Part shown: piece by piece, positions 35,041 to 43,275 of the stretch
How positions within the stretch are numbered: position 1 is the stretch's first letter
Layout: each line of letters opens with the position of its first letter
Virus record (IMG/VR): IMGVR_UViG_3300027779_001649
Coordinates: 1-64,000 of that record
DNA length: 64,000 nt
Direction: 5' to 3' (one strand)
Source of the DNA: a virus
Made by a program: the position numbers and the translations under genes
Notes under the pieces: model-generated
What the model was told of the DNA's origin: nothing
Database searches by the model: none
What the model saw: the letters and a program-made list of their open reading frames with translations, nothing else

Positions 35041-36204
35041 GAAACCTCTCCAATCGTATTGTTCTATATTGTCTTTGGTTAGTATAGAACCATCATCCAG
35101 TATACCCCAAATTCTGTATGAAGATTTATCTACAACTCTATTTACAAGGTGTTGTCCTCTCAGAAGACTTATCACTTTACCATGACCATATGCATATTCT
35201 TTATCCTTAGTGAATTTGTATATATGGTCACGTAAAGGCATTTTGTAAGTTAAATAATGTTCGTGTTTCATATCATTAACGCAAATGTAAGTATCTGGGT
35301 TGTTTTCATCCATATTCCCAAATATAGTTCCACATGCTTCACGCCATCCTTTTCTATGTTGATTGACCGCCCACTTCTCCATAGGGGGTTGGACATAAAT
35401 CGGCAAATGATTACTCATATCCATTTTATCTCCCTCCCATTCGTAAATATATCTCAGACTTCCTACACACCACTTCTGTTTTCTTTTCGCTTCCCAAGTT
35501 TCATAGATTTGTTGGGGCGAAGTTACATATATGTTTGCAGATTTTCCATTACCGTTAGAACCAAACACTTCATCTGCTGTACCACAGGGACATAGTATAT
35601 GTTTATCTGGTGATGCTTCTTTAAATACATCGTGTGTTGTGTTGATTGTATGGTCTAAATGTTTTACTACTTTATCGTAATAGTCCTGATATTCCGTACT
35701 ATGTCCAATAATAACATGAAGTTGTTCGGGACATACCTCATTTAACGCAATAAGAGCTGCCGTAGAATCTATACCACCAGACCAAAAGAAATCTATAGTC
35801 TTTCCTGTTGATGCAAGAATTTCAGCAGATGCTATCAAAACATCTGTTATATCTAAATTTTCTACTTCGGGGTAATGTTTGTATTCTAACCACGGCATGT
35901 TCAGAGATTTAACAGAACTATTAAATGTATATTGTTGTTCAGTATCTCTGTTTAGAAGTACACCACCATCAAATCCCATTTCATGTAAGGTAACTCGCTC
36001 TTTTCTCCAATCCTGCCATAAATGTTTTATTTCGGGATGTCCTTTGAAAAAAAGGTTATGGGATTTATTGAAGTTATAATAGGCATTAGGGCCTGTCCAA
36101 CTTTCTTTGATGTTGTCTTTAGATACTCCAAAATGAGAATAACTTTTTTCTCTCATATATTTAATAAATGGCCGTCCATAGAAAACCAACCGATACTTAT
36201 CCAT
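35011..36204 (-). CDS. PP-loop ATP pyrophosphatase-like protein
   Basis: The 397-residue product has the PP-loop motif FFWSGGIDSTAAL with SGGIDS at residues 143-148, followed by ALNEVCPEQLHVIIG, and a distal ILCPCGTADEVFGS. This superfamily (asparagine synthetase, QueC, TilS, PAPS reductase, GMP synthetase) activates a carboxyl or carbonyl by adenylylation. No CxxC tail of QueC is seen. Two paralogues occur at 50697-51848 and, in decayed form, at 46985-47692. It starts with a TAATG overlap after a small LTRPNTD protein gene. Substrate unknown. Confidence 0.7.
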   Translation of the reverse strand: MDKYRLVFYGRPFIKYMREKSYSHFGVSKDNIKESWTGPNAYYNFNKSHNLFFKGHPEIKHLWQDWRKERVTLHEMGFDGGVLLNRDTEQQYTFNSSVKSLNMPWLEYKHYPEVENLDITDVLIASAEILASTGKTIDFFWSGGIDSTAALIALNEVCPEQLHVIIGHSTEYQDYYDKVVKHLDHTINTTHDVFKEASPDKHILCPCGTADEVFGSNGNGKSANIYVTSPQQIYETWEAKRKQKWCVGSLRYIYEWEGDKMDMSNHLPIYVQPPMEKWAVNQHRKGWREACGTIFGNMDENNPDTYICVNDMKHEHYLTYKMPLRDHIYKFTKDKEYAYGHGKVISLLRGQHLVNRVVDKSSYRIWGILDDGSILTKDNIEQYDWRGFLHHYKEEWN

Positions 36205-36515
36205 TACGATTCTGTTTCAGATCTCTCTAAGTCAATGTTATTTGATACGTTGTGCGTGTCTCTTGCATTTAACATAGACTGTACAGTTTCATCCTCAACC
36301 CAATCATTCTTTGCATCTTGGTTAAGAAATGAGTAGGTAACAGTTTTAACCAAACCATCATCTGATATGGATTCTCCAAGACCACCTATTTTATAGACTC
36401 TTTTACCAGTGTCTATAAAATTAGTTTTAAGATATGCTGTAACATCATCTGTCAGAGAATGCCAAGCTGTATCGGTGTTTGGTCTAGTGAGTTTTATTGT
36501 TCCATTTATTGCCAT
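36204..36515 (-). CDS. Small LTRPNTD-family phage protein, copy 1
   Basis: A 103-residue protein with IKLTRPNTDTAWHSL near the N-terminus and SDDGLVKTVTYSF in the middle. The same frame of motifs (LTRPNTDVEWYPM, SDDGLVMTAIALF) appears in the protein at 46693-46995, and both genes adjoin a PP-loop gene. Similar small proteins occur in marine T4-type phages with no known role; a virion or assembly role is possible. It ends with a TAATG overlap into the PP-loop gene. Confidence 0.65.
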   Translation of the reverse strand: MAINGTIKLTRPNTDTAWHSLTDDVTAYLKTNFIDTGKRVYKIGGLGESISDDGLVKTVTYSFLNQDAKNDWVEDETVQSMLNARDTHNVSNNIDLERSETES

Positions 36516-36525
36516 TTTAATTCTC

Positions 36526-38169
36526 CTACCAATCGTTTTTGTAGCTTCTAACTACTGGTGACCACTTAGTTCCATATTCGTCTACCATTAATCCTATATT
36601 TTCATCTTCTAAACCAGTAACAACGAAACCAAATGGTGCCATGTCCTGTTCCATTGCATATTGGTTTTCTGCAATCATTTTCATTCGGACATCTAAATTA
36701 GTTAATTCCTTAAAGTACGTTTGGTCTGTAGCCCATGCAAATAGAAAACCACATGAAACTAAATCATCAGTACAACCATCGTCAGCTTCCCACGATTGTC
36801 CTTTCACTATAAAGGTAGATAATTCATTAACAAAGTCGTAATCCTCTATAATTAATTTATCATCCTCTACCATTTGTTTTAGATTGGAACAACCAATCTT
36901 CTTTGTTGCCTTTGTAGTTCGTACACCTAATTGAGCTTTACCCCCACTGAAACCTCCACCAAGTACCTGTCCTGACCTTCCACGCATACTTGTCATGCAT
37001 AGGTTGTCATATTCCAAGTCAAACTGCATAGTGTTTGCAACACCTTCTCCTATATCATTTATCTCTATCAATACATATGCTTGATTATATGCCCGTGCGA
37101 GATCGTATATCTTCTGTGGATACACAAGGGGTTTAATCTCATTGTCTCTGTACTTTGCGACTACTGTGTATGGCATTTGTGAGATATCAAATATAATAAA
37201 TGCAGAGTAATCGTTAGATGTTCCTCTAGAAACATCACAAGTAATAAAATAAGTGTGGTCTTCTTCTGGGTTCTTATATACCTCTAATCCAGCATTTGAC
37301 ATTATCGGATCTATAAAGGACAGTGTTCTAAGTTTCCTTGCAGATATAAGAGTATCAATAGAACCTAAGAATTCACAACCAAACTCAGTATTAAACTGTT
37401 GTTCACTTGTATTCTTAATTGTTTCGGCTTTCCAGGCGTCATCTCTTCCAGGCACTTCACTCCAATGAACTTCTATGGGAATATATGAGTTTCTCTCATG
37501 TTCAGCATCAGTCCACATCTTGTAAAACATATTCATACCGTGTGGAGTAGAAACGATCATTACTTTACTTGTTTTACCAGAGGAAATAGTAGGATACACT
37601 GAACTAAAGAATTGTTCTGCTACATTAGCTGGTACATAAGCAAACTCGTCAAGGAAAATAATGTTATATGAACCACCACGAACCGCACTAGCACTAGTTG
37701 AACTCGCAAGTATTTTAGAACCATTTTCTAACTCCAGACTACCCTTGTTCCAAGACATAACGCCTTGTTGTAACCATTTGGGTAAATGTTCATATGCTAA
37801 CTGCAACCTTCCCAACAAATCTCTAGCAGTCGCAGCCTTATTCGCAAGAATGGCAACATTTACAGTCTCATTAAACAAAACATAATGCAGTAAGTAGGCG
37901 ATGATAGTAGTAGATTTTCCAGACTGTCTAGGAAGTTTACAAATGGTGAAACGATTGTTGTGAAATGTTCCTATCATCTCCTTCTGAAAATCATACAGTT
38001 TAAAAGGAACAAGACCCTCATCAATATTAACAATCTTAATATATTCTTGTATAAAATATATTGGATCTTTCATACATTTAGTATATTCCTCTAGCTCTTC
38101 CTTTGTCCAATTCTGTTGGACATTTGCTTTTTTGAGGTTAGGATTGCCGAGGTAGACTGAATCAGACAT
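36526..38169 (-). CDS. 17: Terminase large subunit gp17
   Basis: The 547-residue product has the T4 gp17 ATPase motifs: LPRQSGKST at 79-87 (Walker A), NIIFLDEF at 169-176 (Walker B), and STPHGMN (coupling motif). The C-terminal nuclease domain shows CDVSRGTSNDYSAF, YVLIEINDIGEG and DDGCTDDLVSC with acidic metal ligands. It cuts concatemers and drives packaging through the gp20 portal. T4 gp17 is 610 residues. Three bases separate it from the HesB gene. Confidence 0.97.
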   Translation of the reverse strand: MSDSVYLGNPNLKKANVQQNWTKEELEEYTKCMKDPIYFIQEYIKIVNIDEGLVPFKLYDFQKEMIGTFHNNRFTICKLPRQSGKSTTIIAYLLHYVLFNETVNVAILANKAATARDLLGRLQLAYEHLPKWLQQGVMSWNKGSLELENGSKILASSTSASAVRGGSYNIIFLDEFAYVPANVAEQFFSSVYPTISSGKTSKVMIVSTPHGMNMFYKMWTDAEHERNSYIPIEVHWSEVPGRDDAWKAETIKNTSEQQFNTEFGCEFLGSIDTLISARKLRTLSFIDPIMSNAGLEVYKNPEEDHTYFITCDVSRGTSNDYSAFIIFDISQMPYTVVAKYRDNEIKPLVYPQKIYDLARAYNQAYVLIEINDIGEGVANTMQFDLEYDNLCMTSMRGRSGQVLGGGFSGGKAQLGVRTTKATKKIGCSNLKQMVEDDKLIIEDYDFVNELSTFIVKGQSWEADDGCTDDLVSCGFLFAWATDQTYFKELTNLDVRMKMIAENQYAMEQDMAPFGFVVTGLEDENIGLMVDEYGTKWSPVVRSYKNDW

Positions 38170-38171
38170 TA

Positions 38172-38477
38172 TTATACTCCAAAACTTTCACCACATCCAC
38201 AACTACTCGTAGATGTTGGATTTTTCACTGTTAGAAAACTACCACCGAGCTCGGTTATATAATCAATCTCACTACCCAAAACGTACATCTCAGCAAGTGG
38301 GTCAACCACAAGAACATCCTCTATAGGCTCAGACCATTCAACATCAGGCAGATTGCTCTTCAGATTCCAGACATACTGGAAACCAGAACATCCTCCACCG
38401 ACAACAGCCAGTGTTACAAAGTCTCCCTTAGATACAGACTTTAAGTAGTCTCTTGCAGATTGTGTTAATGTTACCAT
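38172..38477 (-). CDS. HesB/IscA-type iron-sulfur carrier
   Basis: A 101-residue A-type carrier with the three invariant cysteines: Cys30 in VVGGGCSGFQY and Cys93/Cys95 in SSCGCGESF. It binds an Fe-S cluster and passes it to apo-proteins. HesB-like genes next to the terminase are known in cyanophages. The phage encodes several radical-SAM enzymes and a DUF59 protein, so cluster delivery to phage enzymes is a sensible inference. A near-match to the late octamer (CATAAATA) lies just upstream. Confidence 0.92.
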   Translation of the reverse strand: MVTLTQSARDYLKSVSKGDFVTLAVVGGGCSGFQYVWNLKSNLPDVEWSEPIEDVLVVDPLAEMYVLGSEIDYITELGGSFLTVKNPTSTSSCGCGESFGV

Positions 38478-38485
38478 ATCGTTAT

Positions 38486-38884
38486 TTATGTCTTTTCTTT
38501 CATTAATTTTTGTAACTCTGCTGTAGAACCAACAAATAAGGCGTTAGTTACATTCTTAGGTGCAGTATTAGGAACGTCCTGTAATCTTTTCATCTTCTCT
38601 TGTAAGTCACCTAGTTTTTCGGTAACTTCTGCGACCTGTTTGATAAGATTTCCAGCAACCTCATATCCTCTTGGATGTTCGCCTTCCTTTGCGAGTTCAA
38701 GTATTCCGTCAATCGCAACTGAACCCTTTTCAACAAGTTCATGAAATTTTTGCCTTTGATATTCATAGTCTGTTTCAATATCCTGTTCCTTATCTGCGAC
38801 AATTAGTTTTGTTACAGGAGTCTCTGTAACCTCTAATTCTTTTCCAATAACACCCAAGGCACTATCTATAGTTTTAGTATCCAT
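38486..38884 (-). CDS. 16: Terminase small subunit gp16
   Basis: A 132-residue helical protein directly before the HesB and gp17 genes. DYEYQRQKFHELVEKGS, DGILELAKEGEHPRGYEVAG and the C-terminal TNALFVGSTAELQKLMKE are typical of gp16 in T4-type phages. It forms a ring that recruits DNA and stimulates gp17. T4 gp16 is 164 residues. Confidence 0.9.
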   Translation of the reverse strand: MDTKTIDSALGVIGKELEVTETPVTKLIVADKEQDIETDYEYQRQKFHELVEKGSVAIDGILELAKEGEHPRGYEVAGNLIKQVAEVTEKLGDLQEKMKRLQDVPNTAPKNVTNALFVGSTAELQKLMKEKT

Positions 38885-39265
38885 TTAGTTCACCTCTACT
38901 ATCTCTTGGACTGATGTGGAATGAGAGTTATATGCTTCGCCAAATTCTTCTCTTAATTTGGTACTTATTGTAGTCGCACAATATTTTTTACATACCCTAG
39001 GAGCATTTTGTGGATCTTTTATTAAACCTTCATAAAATTCTGTCCATTCTTTAGAATTAATTATATCGTCAATAGTCTCTACATTACTTAGTTTTAAATG
39101 TTCTTTAAAGAATATTTCTTCAATACCTATATGGTATGTTGGTGTTTGTCCATCAACAGTTTGATAGGGGTCTGTCCAACAACAAGGAATTAAATATCCC
39201 CTTGCAGAATAACCATAACCTTTACCAGATAAACATCTGGGCTCTAATTTTCTTTTTACTGGCAT
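38885..39265 (-). CDS. Cysteine-rich SPASM-like companion of the upstream radical SAM gene
   Basis: A 126-residue protein from ATG at 39265, with GGAGGAG 8 nt before it. It has LEPRCLSGKGYGYSARGYLIPCCWTDPY near the N-terminus and VCKKYCATT near the C-terminus. These match the C-terminal cysteine set of the fused radical-SAM protein at 14792-15805 (VWPCCYIP, CNKFC), so the SPASM-like half is encoded separately. A clear paralogue is at 50215-50715. It overlaps the radical-SAM stop by 10 nt in another frame. It probably binds an auxiliary Fe-S cluster and acts with that enzyme. Confidence 0.7.
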   Translation of the reverse strand: MPVKRKLEPRCLSGKGYGYSARGYLIPCCWTDPYQTVDGQTPTYHIGIEEIFFKEHLKLSNVETIDDIINSKEWTEFYEGLIKDPQNAPRVCKKYCATTISTKLREEFGEAYNSHSTSVQEIVEVN

Positions 39266-40113
39266 AATGAACTCCTCCTCAACCACTGTTCTTCATTCCA
39301 AGGAAGTTTATCATCCACATCCTTTACTCTATTATTAACTTCAGTAGTAGTAAATGGTTTGCTACTAATAAAATTTTTTGTATTTTTTGGTTTAAATTCA
39401 TCATCATCTCCTCTCCATCTAGAAGAGTATAATTTTAAAAACCTAATACCAGCATCTGTTGCACGTTTCTGAACCTCATCTATGTGATCTTCATTATAAC
39501 TAAAAACTATGCATTGTTGTTCAACCTGTAACCCCATATATTTAGCTATCATCGCCATTTTCCAAAGTTTTTCACCGTCCTGATTAACTCTATACTTATG
39601 ACTTTCTTCTGGTAATCCATCTATACCAAATCTCCACACTGCTAGGGGATGTATTTCAAATGCCTTTTTATACCACTTCTCTGACCTATGTGAAGCTGCG
39701 GTTGCAATACATGTATAGACTTTTTCTTCATAACATCTACGTAAAATATCGTGGAACTTAGGATGGGCGGTTGGATCTGAAATTTGACCACAAAAAAGAA
39801 TATTAGTAAAATGCATAAGAATCTTATCAAAATCTTCAAGGGACATATCGTGACCAGGCGGTTTCATGCCAGAGGCGGCATAATCCTGTCTCCTACATCT
39901 TGGACAGGCTAGAGGACATCTTGGAGATAAATCTATATTAATTTTAGTACGATACTTCGCTTTATATATTAATTCATCATTAGATAATTTATCGTTTGAT
40001 CCCTTTGTCCAATGATCTCGTTGAGTGAGTATTGGTTTTTTTAAAGACCTTTTAGCTATCTGAGTTCTAAGATCTAGTTCTTTTAACTCACCTTTAGTGT
40101 ATTCTACAGGCAT
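39256..40113 (-). CDS. Radical SAM core protein, split type
   Basis: The 285-residue product has CxxxCxxC at Cys66/Cys70/Cys73 (PRCPLACPRCRRQD), then FCGQISDPTAHPKF in place of the GGEP strand, CIATAASHRSEKWYKKAF, WRFGIDGLPEESHKYRVNQ and FLKLYSSRW. It lacks the C-terminal cysteine domain, which is encoded by the next gene. A 60-residue basic N-terminal extension and a 45-residue tail after the core are extra. It is inserted between gp15 and gp16, breaking the usual T4 order. A paralogue is at 49641-50237. Substrate unknown. Confidence 0.85.
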   Translation of the reverse strand: MPVEYTKGELKELDLRTQIAKRSLKKPILTQRDHWTKGSNDKLSNDELIYKAKYRTKINIDLSPRCPLACPRCRRQDYAASGMKPPGHDMSLEDFDKILMHFTNILFCGQISDPTAHPKFHDILRRCYEEKVYTCIATAASHRSEKWYKKAFEIHPLAVWRFGIDGLPEESHKYRVNQDGEKLWKMAMIAKYMGLQVEQQCIVFSYNEDHIDEVQKRATDAGIRFLKLYSSRWRGDDDEFKPKNTKNFISSKPFTTTEVNNRVKDVDDKLPWNEEQWLRRSSLCQ

Positions 40114-40116
40114 AGT

Positions 40117-40917
40117 TTATTCATCGTCACCTGTTACTGGATTAAATGTTTTAGCATCTTCAAAGAAAGAGGTTGCTTCATTAAATCCAAAATTATCATC
40201 AGCTTCAGCTGTCATGGGAGACGGTGTAACCACCAACCTTTGTTCTCTCTTAGGTGATGCATCTGGCATATCTGTATATTGATCTGCTTGCACTGTTTTA
40301 ATAACTTTACTAGAGCTAACTGGACCGTAGAGATAAAATTTACAAGTGAAAGCTAGTGTATATACTATTGCTCGTCTCGCAGTAAAGTCACCTTCATAAC
40401 TATCTTCATATGAAACACTATTAAGAATTAAAGGAATGTCCCTTTTAATTCCCATATCTGCCATATCATTTATCGTCACCGTATAGTCTGGTTGAAAGTA
40501 TGGTAGAATTTGTTCTACGATCTGTAATGCGTCCTCAGATTGTTTAGCCATTATGTAAAGCTCAAATGAGAGATTATAAGGAACAGGCATATATTGTGTA
40601 TCTAGTTGAGTTGAATTTGCACCTTTAACTTTTTTGAATTTCTGTACACGATTAAGTTTACGAGCTGCATCGTATTCTAGATTCTTAATTTCAAATCCTA
40701 TACGTGGAAGTGTAACTGCAACCTGTTTTGTAAGGTCTGCATCTTCACGTAATCGGACTAGAAATTTTTCTTTCGGGCCGTATGCAAGAGGAACTTTCAT
40801 AGTTTGTACTACGGTTCCACTGCTATCTTTACGAACCAAGTGTATGTTGTTGAATATTGATCCAAACGCAACAACCACCTTTCTCATGGTTTCGTGGTAA
40901 AATTGTTGTCCTAACAT
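40117..40917 (-). CDS. 15: Tail completion and sheath stabiliser gp15
   Basis: A 266-residue protein beginning MLGQQFYHETMRKVVVAFGSIFNNI, the N-terminal signature of gp15, with FLVRLREDADLTKQVAVTLPR and GFEIKNLEYDAARK. It caps the tail and joins it to the neck. T4 gp15 is 272 residues. It starts 1 nt inside the gp14 stop. Confidence 0.92.
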   Translation of the reverse strand: MLGQQFYHETMRKVVVAFGSIFNNIHLVRKDSSGTVVQTMKVPLAYGPKEKFLVRLREDADLTKQVAVTLPRIGFEIKNLEYDAARKLNRVQKFKKVKGANSTQLDTQYMPVPYNLSFELYIMAKQSEDALQIVEQILPYFQPDYTVTINDMADMGIKRDIPLILNSVSYEDSYEGDFTARRAIVYTLAFTCKFYLYGPVSSSKVIKTVQADQYTDMPDASPKREQRLVVTPSPMTAEADDNFGFNEATSFFEDAKTFNPVTGDDE

Positions 40918-41927
40918 TATAATCCTCCAGCATCACCGAAAGGATTTCTTTCGGAGAAGTCTAATACGTCATCATCAAGGGAATCAAACAGTTCATTTTG
41001 TGTAGTCTTGTCTTGCGACATATCACCCACTACGTAATCTTCATTGAGTAAGTAAGAATCGTCACCACTGTCTGCTGGGTTCTCTAATATAATACTTTCA
41101 CCAACACCACTTGTATCATTCTCACCTATGAGATTATCTCCACTAGTCTCTTCTAATAGGAGTCCTTGATCTCCATTAGTACTTATACCGATTTCTAATC
41201 GTATATTCTCATTGACAAAGGCAGTTTGTTCTAAGGTCATCTGATAACCAAGAGCATCCATTGTATGTTCTGTTTCTATTGCATCTATAGCTGCAATGTC
41301 TGTGTCAATAACCTCAGAGCTGTAGTCAAATAATCTACATTGTAGTTTATATACTGGGTTATTATCCAGTTGATAAAAAGGTTCGTCATGGTCTACAAAA
41401 TTTATTTGGAATATTTTATCCAGAACTGGATGGTATATTAAATCACCTTCCAATGGTCTATCTGCATCTGTAGAGGTAGCTTCTGAAATTAAATAACCCC
41501 CATCATAAGAACTACTAATATCTACAACGGTACTATCTAAAGAGGCTGCTTCTAATTGAATAGAACCACTTAGAGTGGATGTACCACTTTCTATTGTCAT
41601 TTGTTTTGTTAAATCTTGAAACCTTGTTTTACTTACAGTAAATGTAACCTGACTTAGATTTTGTAAACCAAACTGAGTCATCAGTTCTCGTTCACCAGCA
41701 AAACCTCCATCGCCGTTATCAATATACATCTCTATTTTATTTTGGGTAGTAAATTTTGCGAGGTTGTCTTCACCAAAAAGAGTGTCTTCATTAGTTAAAG
41801 TGCGATCAAGATAGTAGACATCATGACCGAAAATTTGAATGGCTTCAGTAAGTAAATTTGAATACAGATTCTTCTCTGCGGTAATAGCATGAGAATTACT
41901 AGTATGAAAGAATGAATTGACTGACAT
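40917..41927 (-). CDS. 14: Neck protein gp14
   Basis: A 336-residue neck protein with NSHAITAEKNLYSNLLTEAI and IFGHDVYYLDRTLTNEDTLFGE at the N-terminus, characteristic of gp14. It lies between gp13 and gp15 as in T4, where gp13 and gp14 form the neck that seals the filled head. T4 gp14 is 256 residues; here the C-terminal third is a longer acidic, Gly/Asp/Glu-rich extension. Confidence 0.9.
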   Translation of the reverse strand: MSVNSFFHTSNSHAITAEKNLYSNLLTEAIQIFGHDVYYLDRTLTNEDTLFGEDNLAKFTTQNKIEMYIDNGDGGFAGERELMTQFGLQNLSQVTFTVSKTRFQDLTKQMTIESGTSTLSGSIQLEAASLDSTVVDISSSYDGGYLISEATSTDADRPLEGDLIYHPVLDKIFQINFVDHDEPFYQLDNNPVYKLQCRLFDYSSEVIDTDIAAIDAIETEHTMDALGYQMTLEQTAFVNENIRLEIGISTNGDQGLLLEETSGDNLIGENDTSGVGESIILENPADSGDDSYLLNEDYVVGDMSQDKTTQNELFDSLDDDVLDFSERNPFGDAGGL

Positions 41928-41930
41928 AGT

Positions 41931-42749
41931 TTATCCTACATGAAACATTATTGGGGGTTCATTACTTAATATCGTTGTTTCTATTTCTCTAATTTCTTCC
42001 TGAGCTTGTGTAAAGATAGCTGCACCATCCATACTAACACCCCCCAGCATCGTAACTCCATTGAACTTAGAAAGATTTGCACCCCATTGACGTTTAATTA
42101 AAGCTGTTGCATATCTTTTTAGATGGATGTCATCATAAATGTCTGTGTAAACTGAGGGATCTAATTTACGGAAACACTCTATAACAACATAGTCCTCTCC
42201 ACCCACAAAGTCTGTAGACCAATCGGCGTCAATATATAAACGATTTTGATGTTCCTTAAAACGAATAGGAGCTTCACCAACAAGAATATGTTCTAGTAAA
42301 TCTAAATTATTCATCATCATCTGGTAATGGATAACAGAAGTGGAAGTCAGATCAAACAAATCGTTTAGATGTAACTGATAACGAGCATCAAACATATTTG
42401 CACCAGTTCCAGTTCCAGTTAAAGGAAATACCTGTACTACAGAGATAACTGAACTAGGTAATGGTATATAATTATTACCCTCAGACCAATCTGCGGTAAT
42501 AGTATCATCTACTGTATCTGTTCCTGTAGTGGTTGTATTTGTTTTAGCTCTAGTAACTTCTGCTTCAGTAACCAAATGTTTGAGATACATTCTTTCAACA
42601 CCATCATAATGATACTGTGCAAAATACTGTAGTGCTTCGTCAATACGGTCATCTGTTTGGTCATCTGACACATTAATGTCAATCACTCCATAACCCAATG
42701 CTCGTAGACAATAAGTCTTAAATGTTGCTTTTGTTGTTGGTACTGCCAT
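41931..42749 (-). CDS. 13: Neck protein gp13
   Basis: A 272-residue protein starting MAVPTTKATFKTYCLRALGYG, with DDRIDEALQYFAQYHYDGVERMYLKHLVT near residue 32 and DIHLKRYATALIKRQWGANLSKF, all typical of gp13. It is the first gene of the neck-terminase run. A late octamer lies 20 nt before the ATG. T4 gp13 is 309 residues. Confidence 0.92.
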   Translation of the reverse strand: MAVPTTKATFKTYCLRALGYGVIDINVSDDQTDDRIDEALQYFAQYHYDGVERMYLKHLVTEAEVTRAKTNTTTTGTDTVDDTITADWSEGNNYIPLPSSVISVVQVFPLTGTGTGANMFDARYQLHLNDLFDLTSTSVIHYQMMMNNLDLLEHILVGEAPIRFKEHQNRLYIDADWSTDFVGGEDYVVIECFRKLDPSVYTDIYDDIHLKRYATALIKRQWGANLSKFNGVTMLGGVSMDGAAIFTQAQEEIREIETTILSNEPPIMFHVG

Positions 42750-42768
42750 AATTCCCTACCTTTTACTA

Positions 42769-42776
42769 TATTTATA
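42769..42776 (-). promoter_or_regulatory. T4-type late promoter octamer of gp13
   Basis: TATAAATA on the minus strand, 20 nt before the gp13 ATG, overlapping the GNAT stop. Confidence 0.75.
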
Positions 42777-43275
42777 AAAGAAGAGGTCTGGTTACTACGC
42801 AATTATCATCATCAAAGTAACTCTGTTTGACGAAATTTACCCCAGTATATGCGTATAAAGCACTCAATTTTGGATATGACCATATAATTTCACATCCTCT
42901 TTTTCTTCCATAATCCATAGTCTCATTTAATAACCAAGTTGATAGACCTAATCCTCTATGTTTAGGATGTACCCATAACCCCCTAGACCTATAAATTTTA
43001 AGTCCACATTGAGATCCTGAGTTAACACCCACTATTTCTTCATATGATTCTCCATAATGACTAACGTATTTTATTGCTATAAAGACAGAAGTTTTGAGAT
43101 ACCTTTTAATATCTAACTGTCTTATAACTTTATTTCCCTCCAAAGCCCATGTACTATGGGGATAAATGGTTTTCTTATTTTTCCATAAGTCCGACTTCCA
43201 TACCTTATATATCTCCTCAAACGACACGGGTTCTAGATAGTACAGCTTATTTTCCCCAGTAATAATCTGCGGCAT
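42772..43275 (-). CDS. GNAT-family acetyltransferase
   Basis: A 167-residue protein with RGLWVHPKHRGLGLSTWLL near residues 112-130, the acetyl-CoA loop R-x-x-G-x-G/S of GNATs, and a C-terminal SALYAYTGVNFV strand-helix that closes the fold. GNATs transfer acetyl groups to amines of proteins or small molecules. It overlaps the TRAP receptor gene by 29 nt and is the last gene of the operon before gp13. Target unknown; no strong ribosome site precedes it, so coupling to the receptor gene is likely. Confidence 0.8.
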   Translation of the reverse strand: MPQIITGENKLYYLEPVSFEEIYKVWKSDLWKNKKTIYPHSTWALEGNKVIRQLDIKRYLKTSVFIAIKYVSHYGESYEEIVGVNSGSQCGLKIYRSRGLWVHPKHRGLGLSTWLLNETMDYGRKRGCEIIWSYPKLSALYAYTGVNFVKQSYFDDDNCVVTRPLLL

